Shown: positions 44,623-53,709, numbered from the stretch's first letter. The stretch: 64,000 bases of DNA from Saprospiraceae bacterium (GCA_019187225.1 JABAQQ010000010.1:62001-126000); one strand, 5' to 3'. The notes: a model not told the origin generated them from the letters alone. A program made the numbers and translations.

Positions 44623-45336
44623 TCAGTGTTGCACCATGAATTGTTGGGCAACCCGGTGTTTGCCCGCCTGCAAAACAGCGATATAAACGCCATCCGACAA
44701 AGCAGCGGTCCCCACCGGTTTTGTCCAGATACCCGCCTGCTGTTCACCCAGCGGGATCGTTACGGTCATTCGCCCCAACGCATCGGTAATGGAAAGCGTC
44801 AGACTGGCTTTTCGCTTCAACTCCCAACTCAGCAGTATTTCATTGTTGGCCGGGTTGGGTACAGCTGGCAGGAAGCGCACTGCCTGGCCGCCAGGCTCCG
44901 GAGCAGCGACAGTGACTTCGCGTTTTACATAGGACGACCAGGGGCAGAAATAACCCACGGTTTGAAACCAATAGGTCGTGTCCGAATTTACGTCCGCGAA
45001 AGGAAGTCCGTCGCATACTTCCGCGCTGACCTCTGCGAATTGCCAATCGTCCGGCCCGAAATGCCAGTTGAACCAGAAATCGCTGTTGTGATTGAATCCT
45101 CCATGCCCGGCTTCCAGCAAACCGCTTACATGGCGGCGCTGTGCAATAGGTTTGTCGAGTTCGGCTTCAATTTCGGCAAGCAAGACCGAATCGCTTGCGG
45201 CCACAACAAACGCAGTGTCGCGCCAATCCCATCCGGGCGCCGGATTGCGCATCCCAATCTCAAAATATTGTATGGTTTGGCTGTTTAGTCCGTTTCCAAT
45301 CAAAAAGAGGGCGATAACTATTGTCTTGGCTCGCAT
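44623..45336 (-). CDS. Exported protein with T9SS-type C-terminal domain
   Basis: 237 residues. Signal peptide (MRAKTIVIALFLIGNGLNSQ) and a domain of about 125 residues with Trp, His and aromatic clusters ('FNHNSDFWFNWHFGPDDWQF'). The C-terminal 80 residues ('FLPAVPNPANNEILLSWELKRKASLTLSITDALGRM...LSDGVYIAVLQAGKHRVAQQFMV') form a type A T9SS sorting domain. The N-terminal domain is too short to name. Converges with the frameshifted T9SS gene at 42961. Confidence 0.75.
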   Translation of the reverse strand: MRAKTIVIALFLIGNGLNSQTIQYFEIGMRNPAPGWDWRDTAFVVAASDSVLLAEIEAELDKPIAQRRHVSGLLEAGHGGFNHNSDFWFNWHFGPDDWQFAEVSAEVCDGLPFADVNSDTTYWFQTVGYFCPWSSYVKREVTVAAPEPGGQAVRFLPAVPNPANNEILLSWELKRKASLTLSITDALGRMTVTIPLGEQQAGIWTKPVGTAALSDGVYIAVLQAGKHRVAQQFMVQH

Positions 45337-45493
45337 GGCAAAATAGTTTTTATGAAAATGTTTGTCTTTTTGTAAGACAACTTATCCCGCGGGGGAGGTT
45401 TGTTCATCGCTGTTAAACGTTCCTTAAAAATCGGTTGAGAAAGGTTGAAAATCAACCCATCCCAACCTCATTATGAAACACCTTCCTCCAATG

Positions 45494-48400
45494 TCACTTC
45501 CCTATTGCCTTTTCCATTTCAATTCCTGCAATCAAATAATCGTAGAGCGCCTGCAGCTGGTTCGTCTGCGACTGGTTGAGCGCCAGCTCCGCGTCCGACA
45601 CGTCGGAGAGTTTCGAGAGACCCGTTTTCCAGCGCGATTTCGTCAGTTGGAGGCTGCGCTCGGCGGCGGCGATGTTGGCCTGTTGGTTCCCGTAGCGTTC
45701 GCGGGCATCGCGCAGGTTGATGCCCGCCGACTCGATTTCGGTGACGACCATACGCTCTAAGTAATTCTTTTGCAACGACAGCTGCTTGCGCGATACGTCA
45801 ATCTGCTGCAACGCGGGCTTGATGGTCGGCGTAAAAATCGGCACTTTCAGTTTCAACCCCGTGAAAGCCGAGCCGACCCAATCGGCGTTCCAGGCTTCCA
45901 GGTTCGGCGACTGCGCGTTGTAGCCGCCTTGCGCAAAGGCCGTGAGCGTGGGCAGGTATTTCGTCCGTTCCAGCCGCGTCGAAGCGTCGAGCAAGGAGTT
46001 TTGGGCCGCGATCTGGAGGAACTCGGGCCGCTGGGCACAGGCCATATCGGCCAGTCGCGCGGCAGATTCCGCCTGCTCGTAGTTTTGAAATTCTAATTTG
46101 TCCGTCAATTCGATGTCTGCCGAAGGCAAATCGAGCATGGCCGCGAGCGTTTCTTTCAGCACCAAAATGGTCTTCTCGCTTTTCGAGACGTTGGGCGTCA
46201 GGTTTTGCACCGAGACGAACGCCCGCAACGTGTCGAGGTCGAGCGCCGCGCCGTTTTTCCACAGGCCGCGCGTGTCTGTGAGCGTTTCTTTGGCGCGGTT
46301 GAGCGAAGCCTGGGCGAGGCGGTGCTGTTCCTGAGCGATAAGTATCTGCAAATACAACTTTTTGGTTTCAAATACTTTATCGCTTGTCTCAAACATCAAA
46401 TCGGCCTCGTAGGTGGCGGCTTCGGCACGGGTAGCGGCGGCCGCGGCTTTGATGGAACGATTGATCAAAGGCGTGCTTACCGTCAGGTTGGCCGAATAAG
46501 AATTTTTGTCGTAGGCGCGGATGGCATTGTACTCGTCGCCCGTCGAGAACTCGCCTGTCGCCGGGTCAATCCGAAAATTCGGCATAAAGATCACCGGCGA
46601 CTCGATGTTATGCTGCAACTGGCTTTCCATTGCTACCGCCGGCATCCGTTGCGACCTGATCTCTTTTTCTTTCAATCTCGATTTTTCGATTTCCAGGCGG
46701 CTGGCGCGCAGCAGCAGGTTTTTGGTTTTCACCAATTCGACGGCTTCTTCCATCGAGAGTTTCTGTGCATCTTGCGCGGCGACGACCCCTGTATTGAAAA
46801 AAACGATAAGACCGACGACAATGGTTGCAACTGCGCTTTTAGCCAGTGTTTTATCAGAAATAATATCATCAGAATCATCATGACGGTTCGATTTGAAAAT
46901 TTTGGCAAACCAGGTTTTGAGTTTTTCAAAGTCGTAATAAATCGTCGGCACCAGCACGAGCGTGAGGAACATCGAACTGCTCAGGCCGCCGATGAGCGCC
47001 CAGCCGAGGCCGCGTTTGAGTTCGCCGCCGAGACCGTGACCGATGGCGATGGGCAACATCCCGATTACCATGGCGAGCGTCGTCATCAGGATGGGGCGCA
47101 GGCGCGATTTGCCCGATTCGATGAGCGCGTCGTGTACGCCGATGCCTCGGCTCCGGTTGTCGTTGGCTCTGTCCACGAGCAGAATGGCGTTTTTCGCCAC
47201 CAGACCCGTCATCATGATGATGCCGAAGATGGAGAAGATGTTCATCGTTTCGCCGGAAAGCGCGAGCGCAAGCAAGGCGCCGACCAACGCGACCGGGATA
47301 GAGAACAATACGATGAACGGCGACGACCAGGACTCATAGAGCGCAACCATGACCAAGTACATCAGCACGATGCCGGCCAGCAACGCCAAACCCATCGAAC
47401 TGAAAGATTCCTCCTGGTTGGCAAGGTCGCCGAGGTATTGGATCTTGCAACCGTGAAGCGATTCACCGGCGATTTTTTCTTTGAATTCTTTGCCGATGTC
47501 ACCGCTGGGTCGCCCGACCGCCTGGGCATAGACAGTGGTAGAAACATTGCGCTCCTTGCGTTCGAGCGAAGCAGCCGCGAAGCCCTCGCTGATGTACGCT
47601 ACCTGACTGAGTGACACAGGCTTACCGTAGCGGTTGGTCAACGTGAGGTGTTCGATGGCATCGAGACTTTGAACGTCGTCGGAGCGAAGGCGGATGCGCA
47701 AGGGCGTTTCTGAATCGCCGAGGCGAACTTCCAGATCGTCGTTGCCCGACAATGCGATGCGAGTTGCCTTGCCGATGTCTTCCGTTGTGAGGCCGTGTTC
47801 GGCGAGCTTTTCGTGGTTCGGCTCGATGCGGATCTCGGGTTTGCGTTTTTGAGCCGACAAGCGCAGGTCCGACGCCCCGCTGATCTTTGACAAAATTTCG
47901 ACCACCCGGTCGGCTGCGAGGCGCACGGAATCGCGATCGTCGCCTTGCAAGGCCAACTGGATCGGCGCGTCGTCGGCCTGACCGAAGAGGTTGATCGGCG
48001 AAGATTTGACCGTCGCACCGGGGATTTTCAGCGCTTTGAATTTCGCTTCCTGCGCCAGTTCGGTAATCGTTTTCGCGCGTTCTTCTTTCGGCGAAAAAGT
48101 GATATTCAGTTCAAAATTAGTCGTTTGCGCGGGGCCGAACGTTTCGCCCACAGAACCGACATACGTGAAAATCTTGCGGATCTCGGGCATGGTCGCCTGC
48201 AATTCTTTTTCCAAATCCTGCGCAGCGCGGTCGGTCTCAGCGAGCGTGGCGGAGGCGGGCATTTGCACCGTCAATGCGATCTCGCCTTTGTCCATCGAGG
48301 GCACGAACTCGCTGCCGATAAAGCCGTTGCCGGGTAAAGTCATGACAAGGACAAACAGCGCGAACACGCCGGCTTGCACCAATCTCCTGCGGCGCAGCGA

Positions 48401-49957
48401 ACCTGCGAGCAGGTTGCCGTAGGCGTTTTCCATTTTTGAAAACTGGCGTTCGAACCAGTTTCCGAAACGGCCGGGTTTTTCGTGTCTGGAAAAACGGGCG
48501 GCCATCATCGGGGTCAGGGTGAAACAAACGAGCAGCGAGAGCAAAGTGGATACCACGATCACGCCCGCGAATTCGCGCACGATGTCGCCCGCGATGCCTT
48601 CCACGAAAACGAGCGGCAGAAACACCACCACGTCCACCATCGTGATGGCCATGGCGGTGAAGCCGATCTCGTTTCGGCCGTCCACAGCGGCACGGTAGGA
48701 GTTTTTGCCCATTTCGAGGTGGCGGTGGATGTTTTCCAGCACCACAATCGCGTCATCTACCAAAATACCGACCACGAGCGACATGGCCAAAAGGGTCATC
48801 ATATTGAGCGAAAACCCGAAAGCGTACATGAAAACAAAGGTGGATATCAGCGACGCGGGGATGGCGACCAGTACGATGAAGGCGTTGCGCAGGCTGTGCA
48901 AAAACACGAGCATCACGAGTGCCACAAGTAAAATTGCGAGCACGAGGTCCACCTGCACGGCTTTGTTGGCCGCCACGGTGAACTCGCTGCTGTCCTGCGC
49001 CACATCGAATTGCAACCCTTCGGCGGCAAATTCTTTTTCGAGTTCGTCGAGCGTCAAACGCATTTTTTGGCTTACTTCCAGCGCGTTGGCCTCCGTTTGT
49101 TTTTTCACGGAAATGCCGACCGCGCTCTTGCCGTTCAAACGGTTCGCCTTTTCCGGCGGTTTTTTGTCGTCGCGCAAGGTTGCCACTTCGGAAAGTTCCA
49201 CCTGGTCGCCCGAAGGCGAGGTGGCTACCACGACCTCGTTCAAAGATTCGATGGCCGAAGCTTTGCCTTTGATGGTGACCGCAGTGCTGCCGGAGGGATT
49301 GTCCATGTTGCCGGCCGGCACGTTGAGGTTGGCCTGGCTCAAAGCGCCTACGACTTGCAGGGGCGATACCTGGCGCAATTCCATGCGCTGGGCGTCGAGT
49401 TCCACCTGTATCTCTCGCTCTTCCAAACCGATAAATTCCACCTCGCCGACGCCTTTGATCTGTGTCAGGCGCGTTTTGATGGTTTCGTCGAGCAATTCGC
49501 CGAATTCTGTGCCGGTGATGTTGGCAGTGGCAGAAATGCGGAGAATGGGTAATTCGTTGGCGTTCAATTTCGACAGTACGGGCGTTTTGGCGCTTTCGGG
49601 CAAATCCGAGAGTATTTTATTGACCTGACGCTGCGCGTCTTCGAAGGCTTCGTCGGCATCCACTCCGGATTCATATTCGATGAAAACGGTGCTGACGCCT
49701 TCCGACGAGGTGCCGGTGATGTGTTTGATACCGTCGCTCAGAGCCACTGCTTCCTCGATGGGTTTGGTGAGCGACGATTCGATCTCATCCGGCGATGCGC
49801 CGGGGTAAATGGTGGTGATGTTGGTGAATGAGGTGCTGAATTTTGGCAGCAGTTCGTATCGCAGCTGCGTGTAGCCGTACAGGCCGAACAGACACAATAC
49901 GAGAAAACCGACGAGTACGACAACCGGTTTTTTTATGGATAACTCTGTGAGTGACAT
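45494..49957 (-). CDS. RND efflux permease fused to a TolC-type outer-membrane channel
   Basis: 1487 residues. Residues 1 to about 1035 are a full HAE1-type RND permease: proton-relay Asp401-Asp402 in 'GILVDDAIVVLEN', the Lys in 'MMTGLVAKNAILLVDRAN' (about 920) and the usual 12-span pattern with two large periplasmic loops. From about 1061 to 1487 it is a complete TolC-family outer-membrane factor ('LSMEEAVELVKTKNLLLRASRLEIEKSRLKEKEIRSQRMP', two OEP repeats). Between them (about 1040-1060) is a hydrophobic segment, 'SAVATIVVGLIVFFNTGVVA', ending 'AQDAQ', which looks like a signal peptide. The halves could be separated by signal peptidase or stay fused. The adaptor gene lies upstream. Probable drug or toxin export. 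Confidence 0.9.
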   Translation of the reverse strand: MSLTELSIKKPVVVLVGFLVLCLFGLYGYTQLRYELLPKFSTSFTNITTIYPGASPDEIESSLTKPIEEAVALSDGIKHITGTSSEGVSTVFIEYESGVDADEAFEDAQRQVNKILSDLPESAKTPVLSKLNANELPILRISATANITGTEFGELLDETIKTRLTQIKGVGEVEFIGLEEREIQVELDAQRMELRQVSPLQVVGALSQANLNVPAGNMDNPSGSTAVTIKGKASAIESLNEVVVATSPSGDQVELSEVATLRDDKKPPEKANRLNGKSAVGISVKKQTEANALEVSQKMRLTLDELEKEFAAEGLQFDVAQDSSEFTVAANKAVQVDLVLAILLVALVMLVFLHSLRNAFIVLVAIPASLISTFVFMYAFGFSLNMMTLLAMSLVVGILVDDAIVVLENIHRHLEMGKNSYRAAVDGRNEIGFTAMAITMVDVVVFLPLVFVEGIAGDIVREFAGVIVVSTLLSLLVCFTLTPMMAARFSRHEKPGRFGNWFERQFSKMENAYGNLLAGSLRRRRLVQAGVFALFVLVMTLPGNGFIGSEFVPSMDKGEIALTVQMPASATLAETDRAAQDLEKELQATMPEIRKIFTYVGSVGETFGPAQTTNFELNITFSPKEERAKTITELAQEAKFKALKIPGATVKSSPINLFGQADDAPIQLALQGDDRDSVRLAADRVVEILSKISGASDLRLSAQKRKPEIRIEPNHEKLAEHGLTTEDIGKATRIALSGNDDLEVRLGDSETPLRIRLRSDDVQSLDAIEHLTLTNRYGKPVSLSQVAYISEGFAAASLERKERNVSTTVYAQAVGRPSGDIGKEFKEKIAGESLHGCKIQYLGDLANQEESFSSMGLALLAGIVLMYLVMVALYESWSSPFIVLFSIPVALVGALLALALSGETMNIFSIFGIIMMTGLVAKNAILLVDRANDNRSRGIGVHDALIESGKSRLRPILMTTLAMVIGMLPIAIGHGLGGELKRGLGWALIGGLSSSMFLTLVLVPTIYYDFEKLKTWFAKIFKSNRHDDSDDIISDKTLAKSAVATIVVGLIVFFNTGVVAAQDAQKLSMEEAVELVKTKNLLLRASRLEIEKSRLKEKEIRSQRMPAVAMESQLQHNIESPVIFMPNFRIDPATGEFSTGDEYNAIRAYDKNSYSANLTVSTPLINRSIKAAAAATRAEAATYEADLMFETSDKVFETKKLYLQILIAQEQHRLAQASLNRAKETLTDTRGLWKNGAALDLDTLRAFVSVQNLTPNVSKSEKTILVLKETLAAMLDLPSADIELTDKLEFQNYEQAESAARLADMACAQRPEFLQIAAQNSLLDASTRLERTKYLPTLTAFAQGGYNAQSPNLEAWNADWVGSAFTGLKLKVPIFTPTIKPALQQIDVSRKQLSLQKNYLERMVVTEIESAGINLRDARERYGNQQANIAAAERSLQLTKSRWKTGLSKLSDVSDAELALNQSQTNQLQALYDYLIAGIEMEKAIGK

Positions 49958-49986
49958 GGCTGGAATGTGTTTTTAAAATTGTGTAG

Positions 49987-50096
49987 TTACTACCACATAG
50001 AGCACATAAGAAGTTTCACATAGAAAACATAGACTCGTTTAGAGTCCAAGCCCTATGTGCTCTATGTGAAAACCCTATGTGTCCTATGTGGTAAAA
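49987..50096. repeat. Palindromic CTATGTGG repeat, copy 2
   Basis: TACCACATAGAGCACATA (49990-50007) is mirrored by TATGTGTCCTATGTGGTA (50077-50094), and TTCACATAGAAAACATAG (50015-50032) by CTATGTGCTCTATGTGAA. The layout is the same as at 35082-35195. It sits between the adaptor stop (50103) and pump start (49957) in what should be one operon. Confidence 0.8.
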
Positions 50097-50102
50097 AGAT
50101 GT

Positions 50103-51164
50103 TTACAAACTCGGTTGTTCCCCCTCTTTCAGGCTGTCCTGGCCTTTTACCACGAGATGGTCTCCCTGTTGCAAACCGGAAAGGACTTCAATCATGTTGT
50201 TGTCCAATGAGTTGCCGACTTCGATGGCGCGTAGTTCCGCTTTTCCTTCGGCGTCGAGGACGAACACGGACGGCGTGGAAGCCAGACTGATAAGAGCCGT
50301 TTTCGGGATCGTCACGACGTTTTTACGCGTTGCGCCGCCGAACTGTACACGGGCGCTCATGCCGGAACGGATCTGACCGGATGCGTTGGGGACGGTGATC
50401 TCCACGTCGAAACGACCGGCCTGGTCGGCTTCGACAGCGATGTTGGACACGCGGCCCGAAGCCGTTTTGCCGGGCAGAGCGTCAAACGTGACTTTTACCG
50501 TTTGGCCGTTTTTGATTTTGATGATGTCCTGTTCGGAAAGCGGCACGATGACTTTGAGCGTCGCCACGTTGGTCAGTTGCGCGAGCGACTGGCCGGGCTG
50601 AATGACCGAGCCGTGTTCGACGTTGCGTTTCGTCACCACGCCGCTGATGGGCGCGAGGATTTTGGCATCCTCGATGCGTTCTTTGCAGGTAGCGACGTTG
50701 GCGCGGGCTTGCTCCACCGAGTAAAGGGCGTTTTCCCATTCGGCTTCCGTGGTGTTGTTTTCGGCTTTCAGTTTTTCCAAACGCGCCAGCGTGCGCTCGG
50801 CTTGTCGCAGCGACGATTCGGCAGCTTCCAAAGAAATGCGGTGCAACCCGGTATCGGTCGCGGCAACGACCTGCCCTCTGGCAACCGTGCCGCCCTCGCG
50901 CATGTTCAGCACGGTGATGCGCCCCGGATTTTCGGCGATGACAGCGGCTGAAGCGGAGGGTTCGGCTTTGCCTACGGCGTCGAGCGAATACCCGACCGTA
51001 TGGGCCTCGACGACCATTGTTTCGACCGAGGGTGCGACGGTGCGCAGTGCCTCGGCCGCTTGTTGCCGGGCGTGGTCGCGTTTGGCGAACAAGGTCCAGA
51101 TGGTCCCGCCGACAAGAGCGATGGTGAGGGTGGTGATGAGGGAGATTCTAAGAAATGTTCTCAT
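50103..51164 (-). CDS. RND periplasmic adaptor (membrane fusion protein)
   Basis: 353 residues from the ATG at 51164 (MRTFLRISLITTLTIALVGG), a membrane anchor or uncleaved signal. Lipoyl/barrel-sandwich strands ('PGRITVLNMREGGTVARGQVVAATD') surround a coiled hairpin ('LEAAESSLRQAERTLARLEKLKAENNTTEAEWENALYSVEQARANVATCK'), followed by 'ILAPISGVVTKRNVEHGSVIQPGQ' and a beta-barrel domain ('GQTVKVTFDALPGKTASGRVSNIAVEAD'). Bridges the pump and the channel. Lies 145 bp upstream of the fused pump-channel gene on the same strand, consistent with one efflux operon. No TetR or MarR regulator is adjacent. Confidence 0.9.
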   Translation of the reverse strand: MRTFLRISLITTLTIALVGGTIWTLFAKRDHARQQAAEALRTVAPSVETMVVEAHTVGYSLDAVGKAEPSASAAVIAENPGRITVLNMREGGTVARGQVVAATDTGLHRISLEAAESSLRQAERTLARLEKLKAENNTTEAEWENALYSVEQARANVATCKERIEDAKILAPISGVVTKRNVEHGSVIQPGQSLAQLTNVATLKVIVPLSEQDIIKIKNGQTVKVTFDALPGKTASGRVSNIAVEADQAGRFDVEITVPNASGQIRSGMSARVQFGGATRKNVVTIPKTALISLASTPSVFVLDAEGKAELRAIEVGNSLDNNMIEVLSGLQQGDHLVVKGQDSLKEGEQPSL

Positions 51165-51346
51165 TTTCAAAGCAAATGTTTTTGTTAAACGATGGGGCAA
51201 AAGTGTGGGCGAGGGCGCGGAGTGCGCCGGATAAAGGCTGCCAAGCGTAGCGGGGCGAGGGTCAAACGTAGGAAAGGGAGGGGTGAAATGCCGGGCGGTG
51301 GCGCGGTGGCAGCGACGGGGAGAGGGATTTTATCGGTGCTGATCGG

Positions 51347-51425
51347 GTGTGTCCATTTTGGCAGCAAAACCCCGTACGTCCCGGAAGAAGCGGGCCGTCT
51401 TTGGTATGTTGAAGGAGAGGTGCAT
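51347..51425 (-). pseudogene. Fragment of a VOC-family gene
   Basis: About 79 bp whose translation reads 'FNIPKTARFFRDVRGFAAKMDTPDQH', matching residues about 14-37 of the intact VOC gene at 53356-53709 ('FNMTETARFFRDVLGFAAVMDTPAYA'). DNA similarity is about 85% over 74 bp, same orientation. No start, stop or remainder is found. The fragment and the intact gene bracket the 51.5-53.3 kb island. The rest of 51165-51527 holds nothing recognisable. Confidence 0.75.
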
Positions 51426-51527
51426 GGGGGGAGGGTGAGGGTGGTACCCTTTCGTGCGCTGCAGCGTTAGGTTTGCGGGTTTGCATTGCAGGGCATGGTT
51501 TGGTATATGTTGTTAGGCATAGGCTTT

Positions 51528-52328
51528 TTAATTCAGTTTAACTATATATCCAATTTTTTCTAAAGATAAAGAAATAGAGTCTCGTAATCTATCTTTCAGA
51601 GTATCTATGTTATTATAAAAAATTGTTCGGTTTTGATACATATCGAATGGTGAAATATTTTCATCCTTCGACGCTCTTTCTTTTTTAATAAGGGTCACTT
51701 GATCGTTGGTTTTCTTAACGAAAGAATAACTCAACTCAAAAATTACATTAGAGTTTGGATGCCATTTGTTTTTACTGTCTCCCTCTTCATCAATTACTTT
51801 TGCCACATTAGTAATATCGGCGACAACCAACAGAGATCTATCTATTTCACGTTTCAGCTCATCCACTATATTATTCGAACCGCTTTTTTCTTCCATTGAG
51901 TTCCTTAGCTCTATTGGTTGCCTTGGATTTCTATTCTTATTTATTGTCTCAATCACGTCTTTCAAGGCGGTCTCTATCTCTTGTCTGACCTCTGGGTAGT
52001 CGCTTTGCCAGATGTAAAATATCCATGGTTTATAACCAATTGGAATATTTAATCTTTCAAAGTAAATCTCATTTTCGGACAAGTCAATATTGACTATTTT
52101 ATATACACCGCTTCCATCAATATAAATCCAAACATCAATACCCAATAAGAAATCCCTATACCATTCCTGTTCCTCAACAAACGCTCTTTGATTGATTAAA
52201 AAACCTCTAAAGCCTGTCTTGAGAATGCTCTTCTTTATTATTTGAAAGTCATCTTCTCTTTGAGTTTCAATTTCTGTATCAATTATTTTTGCTGATACCT
52301 TCCAACATTTGATAGGGGTATATTTCAT
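51528..52328 (-). CDS. TIR-like / nucleotide-binding protein, defence-associated type
   Basis: 266 residues, markedly AT-rich compared with all neighbours, so probably acquired. The C-terminal 170 residues follow the pattern of TIR/nucleoside-deoxyribosyltransferase-like proteins seen near defence genes: 'IFYIWQSDYPEVRQEIETAL' first strand and helix, 'SGSNNIVDELKREIDRSLLVVADITNVAKV', then 'WHPNSNVIFELSYSF' (the conserved N-x-N-V-x-x-E-L segment) and 'DQVTLIKK'. The N-terminal 100 residues are unlike that domain ('YRDFLLGIDVWIYIDGSG'). Family placement rests on pattern, not on a firm match. No adjacent sensor or ubiquitin-like gene. Possible abortive-infection effector. Confidence 0.55.
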   Translation of the reverse strand: MKYTPIKCWKVSAKIIDTEIETQREDDFQIIKKSILKTGFRGFLINQRAFVEEQEWYRDFLLGIDVWIYIDGSGVYKIVNIDLSENEIYFERLNIPIGYKPWIFYIWQSDYPEVRQEIETALKDVIETINKNRNPRQPIELRNSMEEKSGSNNIVDELKREIDRSLLVVADITNVAKVIDEEGDSKNKWHPNSNVIFELSYSFVKKTNDQVTLIKKERASKDENISPFDMYQNRTIFYNNIDTLKDRLRDSISLSLEKIGYIVKLN

Positions 52329-52660
52329 TTTTTGATATTTTTATTTATACCTAACTAATATTTATTGCAACTTTGGTTACAAATCTGTAGTTGCGGCTGC
52401 ATAGATTTCGCCATTCACCCTAACACCTCTGTCAACATCATCCGACAAGAACAGGGGCGTTGCTATTTGGTCGAGGTGTGAGCAGTTATGGCAAGTGTTA
52501 TTTTCCTATGGTCAAAAATAGGGCAACATTATTTTTCCGCCAAGCACATCGCCCGAAAAAAGTAATGCTGTCGAGCGGCTGGCCTTTTGAAAGGGCTGTC
52601 GTTTGGGTTCTTTTAGCTGAATCTCTTACCTTTCTCCCTCACAAAATCCGCTTCACTAAT
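52329..52660 (+). promoter_or_regulatory. Promoter region of the DUF1016 gene
   Basis: A TTTG box (52602-52605), 21-bp spacer and TACCTTTC (52627-52634) give a near-consensus promoter on the plus strand, 27 bp before the DUF1016 ATG. The rest of the 332 bp has no coding signal that I trust, though an open frame continues upstream of 52661. Confidence 0.4.
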
Positions 52661-53335
52661 ATGAATCAAGACTATCAAACACTACTCGCCGACATCAAGG
52701 CGACCATCCGGGCGGGCCGTGCCAAAGCCATCCGCCAACTCTCGCGCTCCGTGATTGAATCTTACTGGGACATCGGTCGGCGCATCCTCGAAAGCCAGCA
52801 GCAGCACGGCTGGGGCAAAGGCATTGTGGAACAACTCTCCCGCGACCTGCAACGCGAATTTCAGGGAACAGAGGGTTTTTCTGCCCGAAATCTGTGGAAT
52901 ATGCGCCTTTTTTATGAGACTTATGGCGGTTTCCCAAATCTGCAACAACGTGTTGCAGAAATTCCCTGGAGCCACCATTTGATTATCATGAGCAAATCCA
53001 AAACCCACGAAGAACGCCTCTACTATATCGAAGCCACCGCGAAAATGGCATGGAGCCGCGATGTGTTGCTCAACCAAATCAAAGCCGGGGCTTACGAGCG
53101 CCACCTGCTGCAACCCAAACAGAGCAATTTCGACCTGACCATGCCCGAAAATCTGGCGGAACAAGCGAACGAGGCATTGAAAAGCAGTTACAGCCTCGAG
53201 TTTCTGGGCATCGGTCGGCAAGTGTTCGAGTTGGAATTGGAAAACAGGCTGCTCCAAAAGTTGAAGGAATTCTTGCTCGAACTCGGTTACGGTTTTTCGT
53301 TCATCGGTAGACTTGGTAGAGAAGAAAACTTTTGA
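52661..53335 (+). CDS. Truncated DUF1016 (PDDEXK nuclease family) protein
   Basis: 224 residues; ATG at 52661. The N-terminal DUF1016 domain is complete ('YQTLLADIKATIRAGRAKAIRQLSRSVIESYWDIGRRI', 'FSARNLWNMRLFYETYGG', 'IPWSHHLIIMSKSKTHEERLYYIEATAKMAWSRDVLLNQI'). The family usually continues with a PDDEXK nuclease domain after 'GYGFSFIGR', but here the frame ends at 'FIGRLGREENF' and no other frame downstream supplies the Asp/Glu-x-Lys core. So the nuclease half is lost and activity is unlikely. DUF1016 proteins are linked to mobile and restriction-like loci. Confidence 0.8.
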   Translation: MNQDYQTLLADIKATIRAGRAKAIRQLSRSVIESYWDIGRRILESQQQHGWGKGIVEQLSRDLQREFQGTEGFSARNLWNMRLFYETYGGFPNLQQRVAEIPWSHHLIIMSKSKTHEERLYYIEATAKMAWSRDVLLNQIKAGAYERHLLQPKQSNFDLTMPENLAEQANEALKSSYSLEFLGIGRQVFELELENRLLQKLKEFLLELGYGFSFIGRLGREENF

Positions 53336-53355
53336 TCGTTGTATACAAGGGCAGT

Positions 53356-53709
53356 TTATTTTTCAATCTCCTGCCCGACGAACAGCAATGTGTTCGTCTG
53401 CGGGACTTCGATGTGCACTTCCCGCATCCCGTAGTCGCGGTCGAAGGGCGCCCTGACTTTGAGACCCTGCACTTTGTTCTGGATGGAAGCCCAGAGGCCG
53501 TCGAGGTCGTCCACTTCCAGGTAGAACTCCATCTGACCTATGTCCTTGCCCGCCGGCAGTATGTGTATGGTGAGATTGTCTTTTTTATAGATGGCGTATG
53601 CAGGCGTGTCCATTACGGCAGCAAAGCCCAGCACGTCCCGGAAGAAGCGGGCCGTTTCCGTCATGTTGAAGGAGGGGATCATAGGGCTGAGGAAGAGGGC
53701 GCGGTACAT
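53356..53709 (-). CDS. VOC-superfamily (glyoxalase-like) protein
   Basis: 117 residues. Starts 'MYRALFLSPMIPSFNMTETARFFRDVLGFAAVMDTPAYAIYKKDNLTIHI', the VOC beta-alpha-beta pattern, with 'MEFYLEVDDLDGLWASIQNKV' and a final 'VHIEVPQTNTLLFVGQ' strand. Metal ligands are not fully conserved, so the activity is unclear. Its 5' part is duplicated as a fragment at 51347-51425, on the far side of the two-gene island. Its stop lies 20 bp after the end of the truncated DUF1016 gene, in convergent orientation. Confidence 0.8.
   Translation of the reverse strand: MYRALFLSPMIPSFNMTETARFFRDVLGFAAVMDTPAYAIYKKDNLTIHILPAGKDIGQMEFYLEVDDLDGLWASIQNKVQGLKVRAPFDRDYGMREVHIEVPQTNTLLFVGQEIEK

Noticed and set aside
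46205-47614. 469-codon plus-strand frame inside the pump-channel gene
   Set aside because: Antisense of conserved RND/TolC coding; its His/Arg/Asp-rich translation is typical of a shadow frame.
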